25,828 nucleotides of DNA from CAYILR01 sp964364175 (GTDB taxonomy: Bacteria; Bdellovibrionota; UBA1018), in the NCBI GenBank assembly GCA_964364175.1, contig CAYILR010000051.1, positions 1 to 25,828 of the forward strand, in the 5' to 3' direction. The notes under the pieces were generated by a model. That model searched no databases and had not been told where the DNA came from. It saw only the letters and a list, made by a program, of their open reading frames with translations. Numbering within the stretch: position 1 is the stretch's first letter; each line of letters begins with the position of its first letter. The position numbers were made by a program, and so were the translations under genes. Below, one piece after another: positions 15,501-23,150 of this stretch.

Positions 15501-17352
15501 TCGCTCCGTTGATTCGTACAAGATTTTTTATTTTTATCCGGGCGAGAGAAAAGCAAGGCTTCGAATTGTTTCCAGCATGGATATGATGGAGATGGTTCTG
15601 TTGAATGCCGATTTCAAGGTCGAAGCTCGAAACGCTTTTGCGCAGTCAGTTTTGAATCTTCTCGCCGATCGAAATTTTGGAATCAAATTCATCCAGGATA
15701 TTGGGATGTCTTGGGGTGATGAACCTCAAGATCAATGGCCCGAAGAAGTGAAGCGGTACTATCTGGGCCGACATAGCCCGACTCTCAAAGAAACCTTTGA
15801 TGACATTATCGGAACGATAGAAAAATTCGAGCTACTGCTCTACCCGGATATCAAGGGCAGCAGCAATCCCTACGATGGATTGACCAAATGCAAACAAATC
15901 GGAAACGAGCGGGGCCGCACGATGAGCGGTTCGTTGGGCAGCTTCTTGAGCCGTCTCGCCATGACTGAAGAAGAGATTGCTGATGTTCAACGTCGATTTT
16001 TCAATCTCAATCAGATTTTGAAGGTTTTGGCTTGGAATCTTCCCAAGAACAATTGGTGCTCGCATCAGGATGCAGCGAAATACGATTGTGCGGGCAAAGA
16101 ATATTTGGCCGATGGATTGAAAGTTTTGCGGCAGTTTTTCTTTCATGCCTATGCTGCCAACGAGATTCGCGGTGGGATCGGCCCATTTGATCCTAGGTAC
16201 AAAGTGAGCGATGAGCAGAATACGCTGAACACGATGACGAAACTGGTTCGAATGGGTGGTTTGCATCAGGTTTCTCGGCAAGTCTCGCTTTTCAGCGAGC
16301 GTAAATCCCTCGGGCATAAAGACGAAAATTTTCGCCCGACCCAGTCGTACTACGACTTTGTAAACACTTTGGTTCAAGCGGTTTCACTCAAAAATTCAAA
16401 AGGCAAATACTACGTCGACGAAATCATGCACAAGCTGCTTTCTGAGGCTGAGACCGCAGGTCCTGAAGGACTGGACGGCAGTTTCCTGTGGCAGTTGATC
16501 TCTCGTGTCTATGCACGATTGGAAGAAGATAATTCGCTGAAAGTTCGCCATGAGCTGAAGAGTGCTTTGGTTTACGGTCTGCAAGTGGCTGGAGTAGGTC
16601 CGTCTGGATTGAATATCGGACCTGAGGTGCTGAACGTCGCGGCAGATGTCATTGATCAAAATCTGGATTTGTTAAAGAATCGCCCGGATCGTTTGGATTG
16701 GTTCCTGCATTCTCCTAAACTGGTGGGAGCACTTGAGGCGCTTTATCAGTCGCCGCGGACGAGGACTCCTTGGGTGTTTTATGAGCAAGTTCAGAACCCA
16801 GTTGAATTGGAAAAACTGAAAAACAACTACGGCTATGAGTGCGACGCCAATAAATTGACTTGTTGGAAAGACGCTACGAAGGTTCGCAATCAAGTGGGTC
16901 AAATGGTGAAACGTGCCGCAGATGCTCAGATTCACCGCGATGCTTTGGAACTAGTGAAGGTGCTGCAGATTCAACCCGCATTGCCCGTGTGGAATGAATT
17001 GCTGACTCAGTGGGAAGCACTGGATCAGGCTCGCGATGCCAACGGCGAGCGTTACGCAGGTCTGAAAATGAGCGAAATTTTGGGTAGTGCAATGATTTTC
17101 ATGGGGACAGGACCTGAAGCTCAGGGATCTCCCGCCTGGGATGCCTCGGCGCGCGTCAGAGAGCAGCTGAAGTTGCTCATGAGTGATTCGGGCTATGCGG
17201 ATTTGTGGCTCCATTTGGCGGCTTACGCTCCGCAGGATATGAATCGTGAGCTGGTGGAGATGCTTTACACGGCGATTCAGACGCATCAGGCCGAAGAGTT
17301 CATTGGATTCTTGAATCGCGCACTCCAAAAGACCGTAGTTGACGCCCGCTAA
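12514..17352 (+). CDS. Giant (1612-residue) putative lipoprotein upstream of moxR
   Basis: I do not recognise this protein. A lipoprotein-type signal (GRFSLLIFASAMSWWGTGC) ends at Cys25, though the lipobox (Gly-Thr-Gly-Cys) is not ideal. Serine at +2 would predict the outer membrane by the E. coli rule. The rest looks almost wholly helical, with many leucine-rich pairs of helices (for example KELVQMLDKLSDAELAPLVD near the start), like a HEAT/ARM-type solenoid. A cysteine pair (SCGACEDLDF) lies near residue 650 and more cysteines follow. A second in-frame ATG at 12526 could also be the start. It ends 25 bp before moxR on the same strand, suggesting a role with that system. Confidence 0.85.
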   Translation: MTTRMIGRFSLLIFASAMSWWGTGCSPDMFSSDDRDHKVREVPSYRKVQQTCSGLEMAGAQMGAKEFRGLLACLNGGGNLKELVQMLDKLSDAELAPLVDILNVNLLSNPSTLFDLEKTIAHLEEASALDPFFEQAARLLDKPAMTSSLMQVLEAGYRNDADGFHWLMGRLGQWIQSGKNIEQAMDVGIVLTQTPAYSDLQSRLKCPAGPGRCAEDLDRILRSALNYVGANGEAGEKLLTQFAYDQNFGSMLTETMGRTQEEVRQKAWNLTSLMGFLGNQKTPSGDSLFYAMSRLFFELHGKDLACMRQSVRIQDADMLVLRELMDYNASQPADFLGRFMPLTLLTLSGFCDLGEKTVGYPAMVSLAQQPDHLKTLFDLLVKTDGYADDQGKNSYLLKILIDILAQPGLADLAPAVEAVSQRGAWSGALLMAALPTADGEVELKNQLRFFLEQENGRSVIRQLNKILTVASGPIDTNSGKAEGWKRWLKWIGLSPGGGFPPLYKLAWEAADWTNEPPILAPVLSSVRGAYYINDVHPLHGVALGLLKNSRVHDGAFQTLFKMASLPEFPEAMKMLARQSRNGELKTLVKNMTELFHKFAQQGARDLPKRPAAPAIQVGLRHQLSPQDLENQQAEQLLARATSRPEEGPSCGACEDLDFSLSMDQFWLADRYSAQLNRFSSCMSPESQLASNAGSIEIRKKMASAMNWLRSQPLNGVSSWLPGVGDTKANLLSHFDLMVDTMRLFGAPSVVSAGGGTERDRAALGFLTTVLKEKTTPAPAGEKNEISRLLTATRFWIEHRIMGAALDLLGPLYRQKKQQLQNLMNFAASELSGSLSRGDSFPALSLYLNEARKGMDRGVSIPSQESLSRFNYTRSVRDDASEIEITSWLLDTYKLECIQETGIPGQGRNNIHLAAKIREYDESYTAWERERYSWGFNELKAKTDELVKIFTRSEKAHAGDGGSAAAHLLGVIRDYSAGVAGGVGKYSVQYFADWFHDRSVDSYKIFYFYPGERKARLRIVSSMDMMEMVLLNADFKVEARNAFAQSVLNLLADRNFGIKFIQDIGMSWGDEPQDQWPEEVKRYYLGRHSPTLKETFDDIIGTIEKFELLLYPDIKGSSNPYDGLTKCKQIGNERGRTMSGSLGSFLSRLAMTEEEIADVQRRFFNLNQILKVLAWNLPKNNWCSHQDAAKYDCAGKEYLADGLKVLRQFFFHAYAANEIRGGIGPFDPRYKVSDEQNTLNTMTKLVRMGGLHQVSRQVSLFSERKSLGHKDENFRPTQSYYDFVNTLVQAVSLKNSKGKYYVDEIMHKLLSEAETAGPEGLDGSFLWQLISRVYARLEEDNSLKVRHELKSALVYGLQVAGVGPSGLNIGPEVLNVAADVIDQNLDLLKNRPDRLDWFLHSPKLVGALEALYQSPRTRTPWVFYEQVQNPVELEKLKNNYGYECDANKLTCWKDATKVRNQVGQMVKRAADAQIHRDALELVKVLQIQPALPVWNELLTQWEALDQARDANGERYAGLKMSEILGSAMIFMGTGPEAQGSPAWDASARVREQLKLLMSDSGYADLWLHLAAYAPQDMNRELVEMLYTAIQTHQAEEFIGFLNRALQKTVVDAR

Positions 17353-17377
17353 TCATCAGCGGAAAATACTAAGACAT

Positions 17378-18370
17378 ATGGCAAACTTCGATGTGCAAAA
17401 GCTCACGGACGAAATCCGTCAAAAAAGTCAATTCGTAGAAGATATTCTCTCAGAATCCTCCAAGGTGATGGTGGGGCAGCGGATCTTAATGGAACGCCTG
17501 CTGCAGGCGCTGCTCTGCGATGGGCACGTTCTGTTGGAAGGGTTGCCTGGGTTAGCCAAAACGCTAGCGATCAAAACTCTCGCAGGGGTGATTCAAGCTG
17601 ATTTTCAACGGCTGCAATTTACTCCGGATTTGTTGCCCGCTGATTTGGTGGGAACGATGATCTTCAATCAGAAGACATCCGAGTTTACTTCCAAAAAAGG
17701 CCCGATCTTTTCGAATCTGGTTTTGGCAGATGAGATCAATCGTGCTCCGGCGAAAGTTCAGAGTGCGTTATTGGAAGCCATGGGAGAACACCAAGTCACG
17801 ATTGGTGAAACGACCTATCAACTTCCGGATCCGTTCATTGTTTTAGCGACACAAAACCCGATTGAGCAGGAGGGAACTTATCCTTTGCCCGAAGCGCAGC
17901 TGGATCGATTTTTGTTCAAAGTCAAAGTGGGATACCCGTCTCTCACAGATGAGAAAGTAATTTTGAATCGAATGTCAGGTTCGGAAGTGCCGAAAGCAAA
18001 CAAGGTTTGCCACCCTCAGGCGATTTTGGATGCGCGCGTGATTTGCAGCCAAATCTACATGGATGAGAAGCTCAAAGATTATATTTTGAACTTGGTTTTT
18101 GCGACTCGCTTCCCCGATAAGTATGCGTTACCTGATCTCAAATCGATGATTCAAGTCGGTGCATCGCCTCGTGCGACCATTGCGCTAGCAAAAGCGAGTC
18201 GTGCGCATGCATTCATTCAACACCGTGGCTATGTCACTCCCGAGGATGTCAAAGCGATTGCCTATGATGTTCTGAGACATCGTATTTTGGTTTCGTTCGA
18301 GGCTGAGGCCGAGGGAGTCGAGAGCGAACAACTTGTCAAAAGGATTCTTGAGCGCGTTGAGGTTCCATAA
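17378..18370 (+). CDS. MoxR family AAA+ ATPase
   Basis: A 330-residue cytosolic AAA+ ATPase of the MoxR family, chaperone-like enzymes that work with VWA-domain proteins to assemble or activate protein complexes. Motifs: Walker A GLPGLAKT (55-62), Walker B LVLADEINRAP (114-124), sensor 1 ATQNP (157-161), the family block QEGTYPLPEAQLDRF (164-178), and the late GASPRA sensor 2. The frame extends to 17339, inside the lipoprotein gene; ATG 17378 starts at the usual family N-terminus. Its stop overlaps the DUF58 start (TAATG). Active-site residues are all present. Confidence 0.94.
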   Translation: MANFDVQKLTDEIRQKSQFVEDILSESSKVMVGQRILMERLLQALLCDGHVLLEGLPGLAKTLAIKTLAGVIQADFQRLQFTPDLLPADLVGTMIFNQKTSEFTSKKGPIFSNLVLADEINRAPAKVQSALLEAMGEHQVTIGETTYQLPDPFIVLATQNPIEQEGTYPLPEAQLDRFLFKVKVGYPSLTDEKVILNRMSGSEVPKANKVCHPQAILDARVICSQIYMDEKLKDYILNLVFATRFPDKYALPDLKSMIQVGASPRATIALAKASRAHAFIQHRGYVTPEDVKAIAYDVLRHRILVSFEAEAEGVESEQLVKRILERVEVP

Positions 18371-19248
18371 TGTTGTCAGACGAGTTGATGCGCAAAGTCC
18401 GCCGGATTGAGATCACGACTCGCCGATCTGTCGACAGCATGATGTCGGGTCGGTACAAGAGCCATTTCAAAGGACATGGAGTTCAGTTTTCGGAGCACCG
18501 CGAGTATGTGGCAGGGGACGATATTCGTCACATCGATTGGAAAGTCAGCGCGCGGACACGCGATCCATTGATCAAGAAATTCGATGAGGAGCGAGAACTC
18601 ACCGCGCTGATTGTTTTGGATATTTCTGGGTCGGATGAATTTGGATCGAAGGTCCATGTGAAGCGCGAAATGGCGGCTGAGGTCGGTGGGATGCTGGCCT
18701 ACACAGCTTTGAAAACTGGCGACAAGGTGGGTTTGCTGACTTTCAGTGGCAAGACAGAAAAAATGATTCATCCAGCGAAGGGGCGACAGCAAACCCTGCG
18801 CATCATCCGAGAGATGTTGGCTGCGAAATCCATGCACGCGGGAACGGATTTGGCAGGCGCGCTGGATGCGGCCACGCGATTGATGAAGCATGCTGGGATT
18901 GTGTTTGTGCTGAGTGACTTTCAGGCGAAGGGTTATGACAAGGCACTGAAGCGGCTGGCGCGCAGGAATGATGTGGTGGCGATCCTGTTGGAAGATCCCT
19001 TGGAGAAAAATCTGAAGAACCTGGGGCAGGTTTTGTTGTTTAATCCCGAGACGAATCAACAGCAAATGGTGGATACGAATTCTTACGGGTTTAAAAAATG
19101 GCTGGAGGATTTCAATCAGGAGCGTGGCAAAAACCGGGATTCGGCTTTGAAGTCCAGTCGCGTTGAGCAGATTCGAATCAGTACGGAAGAGGACTATGCA
19201 GAAGCAGTGGTTCGATTTTTCAAAGCGCGTGCACGCAAAAAGCGTTAG
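18370..19248 (+). CDS. DUF58 (VWA-like) protein, MoxR partner
   Basis: A 292-residue DUF58 protein. The family core FSEHREYVAGDDIRHIDWKVSART (about 40-63) is present. The VWA-like fold that follows keeps a DxSxS metal-site motif (LDISGS, Asp84-Ser86-Ser88), so metal-dependent ligand binding is plausible. There is no membrane segment, unlike some relatives. The start codon overlaps the moxR stop as TAATG, giving tight coupling. DUF58 genes nearly always follow moxR in such operons, and a MoxR-DUF58 complex is the standing idea. The next gene starts inside its 3' end. Confidence 0.93.
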   Translation: MLSDELMRKVRRIEITTRRSVDSMMSGRYKSHFKGHGVQFSEHREYVAGDDIRHIDWKVSARTRDPLIKKFDEERELTALIVLDISGSDEFGSKVHVKREMAAEVGGMLAYTALKTGDKVGLLTFSGKTEKMIHPAKGRQQTLRIIREMLAAKSMHAGTDLAGALDAATRLMKHAGIVFVLSDFQAKGYDKALKRLARRNDVVAILLEDPLEKNLKNLGQVLLFNPETNQQQMVDTNSYGFKKWLEDFNQERGKNRDSALKSSRVEQIRISTEEDYAEAVVRFFKARARKKR

Positions 19249-20191
19249 CGGCATCGCGCTTTTAGTTTGGGTTTTCTTAGGCGGCGATTTAGCCCGTTCC
19301 GCGGAAGACTATCTACACCTGCCCGCTGTTGATTTAGAGGCGCCGTCTCAGGCCAAGGTGGGAGATAAAATCATCATTCCTTTGGAGGGAGAGGGTCAGG
19401 AAGTCAAAGCTCCAGAAGCGCAGGAGGGAGCTCAGCCCGACGCCAGTTGGAAACTGGTTGAGAATCAGATTGTTTTTGTTCAGCCAGGAAAAGCCAAGGT
19501 GCCGTCGTTGGTGATTTATGATGCAGCCCATGCAGCTGTTCGGCGAACGAATCCCATCGAGGTCGATGTTCAAACTTCAGTCAACCCACAGGATCCTGAA
19601 CCGCAGAAGGCTTTTGATGACGTCCCACCGATGAGCCTCAAGTTCCCTTGGGTGATTGCAGTCCTGGGTGGATTGATTTTTTTGGCTCTGCTGGGAGTGA
19701 TTTTCAAATTATTCAAGCGGTGGAAAGAAAAAAAATCTCGATTGGCGTCTGCTGCTTCTAAAACCCCTGAGGTGATTAAAAGTGAAGACGAGATTATGCT
19801 CGAGATTTTATCACGGCTGGAAAAAGAAAAACCCTATCTTCAAGGGCGTCACAAGGAATACTCTTTTGCGATCTCGAATGGGATGAAATTTTTCTTGGGT
19901 AAGCGGTATTCATTTGATGCGGAAGAATCCACCACGAGTGAATTGATCTACTCGTTGAAAGAGCAGTTTTTTCTTTCAGAGAAGAGTTTGGAGCAGCTTC
20001 GGAAATTATTCTCGGGTTTAGATCGAGCCAAATTCACTGATCGGGTCCCGACTCCTGAGGAGTGTGAGGAGTTCGTGATCCTGGCGAGAATTTTGGTGAT
20101 GGAGCTGAAACGCGCGCCTTCCTTACCGCCGATTTATTCAGGAAGTTCGAGTGCAGTACGAGGTCCGAGCGGAGGCCCACGTGCGACTTGA
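19196..20191 (+). CDS. One-TM adaptor protein of the Bat-type operon (DUF4381-like)
   Basis: A 331-residue protein in the position held by DUF4381 proteins in moxR-DUF58-VWA operons. A hydrophobic signal segment (VSGIALLVWVFLGG, cleavage likely near ARSA at 33-36) precedes a beta-rich periplasmic part (about 37-148). A membrane helix (151-172, WVIAVLGGLIFLALLGVIF) and a helical cytosolic domain (about 175-320) follow. ATG 19196 has GGAAGAGG just upstream and overlaps DUF58 by 53 bp. A GTG at 19229 would give a more normal signal peptide and a 20-bp overlap. It could link cytosolic MoxR/DUF58 to the membrane VWA proteins. The family call is positional and topological, hence moderate. Confidence 0.75.
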   Translation: MQKQWFDFSKRVHAKSVSGIALLVWVFLGGDLARSAEDYLHLPAVDLEAPSQAKVGDKIIIPLEGEGQEVKAPEAQEGAQPDASWKLVENQIVFVQPGKAKVPSLVIYDAAHAAVRRTNPIEVDVQTSVNPQDPEPQKAFDDVPPMSLKFPWVIAVLGGLIFLALLGVIFKLFKRWKEKKSRLASAASKTPEVIKSEDEIMLEILSRLEKEKPYLQGRHKEYSFAISNGMKFFLGKRYSFDAEESTTSELIYSLKEQFFLSEKSLEQLRKLFSGLDRAKFTDRVPTPEECEEFVILARILVMELKRAPSLPPIYSGSSSAVRGPSGGPRAT

Positions 20192-21167
20192 ATCCTGGTG
20201 GGTGCTGCTGTTTTTGGCGTTGATCCCTGTTTTGCATCGGTTGTGGACCCGTTCGAATCGGCCTGCGCGAGTTTTGTTTTCATTGCCTGTTCCTAAAACA
20301 GCAGCGTTGCGGATTTCTCCCCATGTTTGGCTCTTGTTCTTGCGCTATACGGCCCTGATTTTTTTGATTTATGCGTTGGCACGCCCTCAAGACAGTTTCA
20401 AGGAACACGAGAGAACTGTAAGCGGTGTGGATATCATGTTGGTTCTCGATGTTTCTCCCAGCATGAGTGCAGAAGATCTGGCGGATCGCTCACGGCTCGA
20501 TGTCGCAAAAGATGTGATACAATCATTCATCGAGGGGCGACAGAATGATCGGATAGGGCTCGTTATTTTTAGCGGTGAACCGCTGACCTCAGCACCGCCC
20601 ACGCTGGATTATTCCCTGGTTCTTAAGGAGCTGCGCAGTGCAGAGATGGGAGTCTTGCGCGAGGGAACGGCCATCGGAGATGGATTGTCGCTCGGGATTG
20701 GTCGGCTGAAAGATTCTACGGCTCGTAGCAAAGTCGTTGTGCTCCTGACGGATGGGGATAACAACTGGGGGAGGGTTGCGCCTCTGACTGCAGGCGAATT
20801 GGCTGCAGGGTACGGGATCAAAGTTTATACAATCGCAGTGGGTCGAGAGGGACGAGTCAGAATCCCGATTTTGAGGCGCGATGTATTTGGCCGGACCGTC
20901 AAGCAATATCAATACCAGGACAATTCGTTGAACACGGAGCTGCTGGAAAAAATTGCGGAAGATACTCATGGGAAATTTTATCGTGTGAGTGATGAAAAAA
21001 CTCTGGATCAAGTTTTTAAAGAAATCGATGGAATGGAAAAAACCGAAATCAAATCCCATGAGAAGCTGAGATTCGAAGAGCGGTTTCAAAATGCGCTCAA
21101 GTGGGGATTGATGTTGCTGTTGATTGAACGTCTTTTGGCTCTGGGTTGGTGGAGGGTCGTGCCATGA
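20181..21167 (+). CDS. batA: VWA-domain membrane protein, BatA-like
   Basis: A 328-residue protein with the BatA layout. Two N-terminal membrane helices (about 5-20 and 49-66) are followed by ALARPQ, a von Willebrand A domain with an intact MIDAS (LVLDVSPSMS, Asp90-Ser92-Ser94; later LLTDGDNNWG), and a C-terminal helix (about 305-323). The VWA domain faces the periplasm. GTG 20181 is chosen because GGAGG lies five bases upstream and the product then starts like other BatA proteins; a GTG at 20151 with AGGAAG is the alternative. It overlaps the previous gene by 11 bp and the next by four (ATGA). Bat proteins were first linked to aerotolerance in Bacteroides. Confidence 0.9.
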   Translation: MRLESWWVLLFLALIPVLHRLWTRSNRPARVLFSLPVPKTAALRISPHVWLLFLRYTALIFLIYALARPQDSFKEHERTVSGVDIMLVLDVSPSMSAEDLADRSRLDVAKDVIQSFIEGRQNDRIGLVIFSGEPLTSAPPTLDYSLVLKELRSAEMGVLREGTAIGDGLSLGIGRLKDSTARSKVVVLLTDGDNNWGRVAPLTAGELAAGYGIKVYTIAVGREGRVRIPILRRDVFGRTVKQYQYQDNSLNTELLEKIAEDTHGKFYRVSDEKTLDQVFKEIDGMEKTEIKSHEKLRFEERFQNALKWGLMLLLIERLLALGWWRVVP

Positions 21168-23014
21168 TTCTCCAAAATCCGAAATGGCTCTGGGGCATTT
21201 TTCTGGTTCTCGCTCTGTGGATTTGGATTGCTGTGAGTTTGTCGGGACGGAAGAAATCTTTTTCAAAGATGATCGATCCCGTGTTGTGGCAGGCGATAGC
21301 CCCCGAATGGGATTCGAGTTTGATTCTGCGCAAGGCTACGATTTGGGCGTTGGCTGGGATGATGGCCTTGATTGCGATGGCTCGTCCACAGTGGGGCAAA
21401 CACGAGGATGTGGTGAAAACTTCGGGCATTGATTTGATGGTATTGCTGGATGTCTCGCGAAGCATGATGGTTGAAGATGAGAGCCCCTCTCGGCTCAAGA
21501 AAGCCAAGCATCTGATCAAGACTTTGATGGAAGGATTGAAGGGTGATCGGGTTGGCTTGATTCCTTTTGCAGGGAGTGCTTTGGTTGCCTCACCGATGAC
21601 GACGGATTTGGGGTACGTGGGGGAGACGCTGGAGATTCTCGAACCCGGAATGATCGTGAATCAGGGAACAGATATTGGATTGGCGCTCGAAACTGCGACC
21701 AAGGCGTTGGACCGTGGCGCTGAATCCGGAAAAGCTTCGCGAGCCATTGTTTTGATTTCGGATGGCGAAGATCACGGCGAAACTGCGATTCAAGCAGCCA
21801 AGCAGCTCAAGGAACAGAATATTCGCTTGTACATGATTGGTGTTGGGACTGAAAAAGGTGGTCCAATTCCCGTACGGGATGAGACAGGCAGGTTGGTCGG
21901 ATACAAGCGCGATCTGCATGGACAAAGTGTAGTGAGTGTTTTTCATCCAGAATCATTTAAGAAAATTGCTGAGGTTGCTGCTGGAGTGTATTTGCATGCG
22001 ACACCTTCGGAAAACGAAGTCGAGGATATTTTAAAAGACATTGGAGCTTTGAACGCGGAAGGTACGAACGAACGGAAGGTTGTGACGTACACAGATCGAT
22101 TCCAGATTTTCTTGGGAATTGCTGTGGGCTTGTTGTTCTTGGAAATGAGTTTGTTCGGTTATCGTCGCAAGGTGAAGATGGGTATTGGGTTGGTGCTGCT
22201 TGGTTTTTGTAGCTTGGGTTTCCCCGCTGCTTCTCACGCGACAGTCGGTGGATATATCGAGAGCAAAAAGGGAATTCAGGCATATGAAGCGGGTCAGTAC
22301 GAAGAAGCGCAAAAGCATTTCGATACGGCGCGGGAGCAGGATCCGAATGATCCCATGACGGAGTTTAACCGGGGGACCGCTCTTTCAAAGAAGGGCGATG
22401 CGGAGGGTGCCATCGAATCGTATGGGAAATCCGCCGAGGCCGCCCGTGCGAAAAACCAAAGTGGCCTGGCCGGTAGGTCCCAGTTCAATCAGGGGAACGC
22501 CTATGTCAAAAAAGGCGATACGCAAAACGCCATTGGATCTTATCTCAAGTCCATTGATGACGCTAGGAAGGCCCAAGATCCTGAGTTGGAACAAATGGCT
22601 CGGAAAAATCTAGAAGTCTTGGGAAAACAGCAAGAGCAGCAGAAAAAAAAGGATCAAGAAAAGAAAGACGATCAGCAAAAAGATCAGAAGCAGGGTGAGC
22701 AGAAGGAGTCTGGACAAAAAGACGAGAACTCAAAGGAGTCTCAGCAAGCGAAAAAAGAAAAAGAACAATCTCAGGCCAAAGACAAGCAGGATGACAAGAG
22801 TCAGCAGAAAGAGCAGCAACCACAAGAAGCCAACTCGCAAGATCCAAAAGAGGGCCAAGGTCAGGGCAAGAGCAAGCAGGAATTCAAATCTGATACACTC
22901 AGCAAGGAAGATGCCGAGAAGGTGATGCAGCAACTTTCGAGTCAGCAGCGTGAATTACAGACTCGACTGAAGAAGCAAAAGGGGCAACAAATGAACAAGG
23001 ATAAGGACTGGTAG
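21164..23014 (+). CDS. VWA-TPR fusion membrane protein (BatB + BatC-like)
   Basis: A 616-residue fusion. The first part (1-333) is BatB-like: two N-terminal helices, ARPQWG, a VWA domain with MIDAS LLDVSRSMM (Asp96-Ser98-Ser100) and LISDGEDHG, then a helix at about 314-332. A second hydrophobic segment (338-359, ending in SHA like a signal peptide) leads into TPR-type repeats (about 364-485, including EFNRGTALSKKGDAEGAIES and FNQGNAYVKKGDTQNAIGS). A Lys/Gln/Glu-rich low-complexity tail (about 488-580) follows, then a short helix. The repeats should be periplasmic. GGAGG lies eight bases before ATG 21164, which overlaps the preceding stop. In Bacteroides BatB and BatC are separate genes. Confidence 0.9.
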   Translation: MILQNPKWLWGIFLVLALWIWIAVSLSGRKKSFSKMIDPVLWQAIAPEWDSSLILRKATIWALAGMMALIAMARPQWGKHEDVVKTSGIDLMVLLDVSRSMMVEDESPSRLKKAKHLIKTLMEGLKGDRVGLIPFAGSALVASPMTTDLGYVGETLEILEPGMIVNQGTDIGLALETATKALDRGAESGKASRAIVLISDGEDHGETAIQAAKQLKEQNIRLYMIGVGTEKGGPIPVRDETGRLVGYKRDLHGQSVVSVFHPESFKKIAEVAAGVYLHATPSENEVEDILKDIGALNAEGTNERKVVTYTDRFQIFLGIAVGLLFLEMSLFGYRRKVKMGIGLVLLGFCSLGFPAASHATVGGYIESKKGIQAYEAGQYEEAQKHFDTAREQDPNDPMTEFNRGTALSKKGDAEGAIESYGKSAEAARAKNQSGLAGRSQFNQGNAYVKKGDTQNAIGSYLKSIDDARKAQDPELEQMARKNLEVLGKQQEQQKKKDQEKKDDQQKDQKQGEQKESGQKDENSKESQQAKKEKEQSQAKDKQDDKSQQKEQQPQEANSQDPKEGQGQGKSKQEFKSDTLSKEDAEKVMQQLSSQQRELQTRLKKQKGQQMNKDKDW

Positions 23015-23150
23015 AGCAAAATGAAAAACGCTGCGGACTTTTTTAAAAAAACTCCATTTGCGCCAGCCGGAGGCGGTAGGGCGCACAAGGGCAGGATGCC
23101 CGTTGGAGTTTTTTTAAGAAAAGGGAGCGTAGCGCTTTTCATTTTGCTCT
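23013..23150. repeat. 138-bp palindromic element overlapping the start of batD
   Basis: Perfect outer arms AGAGCAAAATGAAAA (23013-23027) and its complement (23136-23150), and perfect inner arms AAAAAAACTCCA (23045-23056) and TGGAGTTTTTTT (23104-23115), with partial matches between. The centre contains smaller hairpins (GGGCA and TGCCC around 23090-23100). It covers the stop codon of the VWA-TPR gene and the first 40 or so codons of batD. It may be a dispersed palindromic repeat or a translational control hairpin. Confidence 0.75.

Noticed and set aside
18376..19254. A 292-codon open frame on the minus strand opposite DUF58
   Set aside because: It mirrors the DUF58 gene almost exactly and reads as His/Gln/Leu-rich sequence without any domain; DUF58 has clear motifs and operon context.
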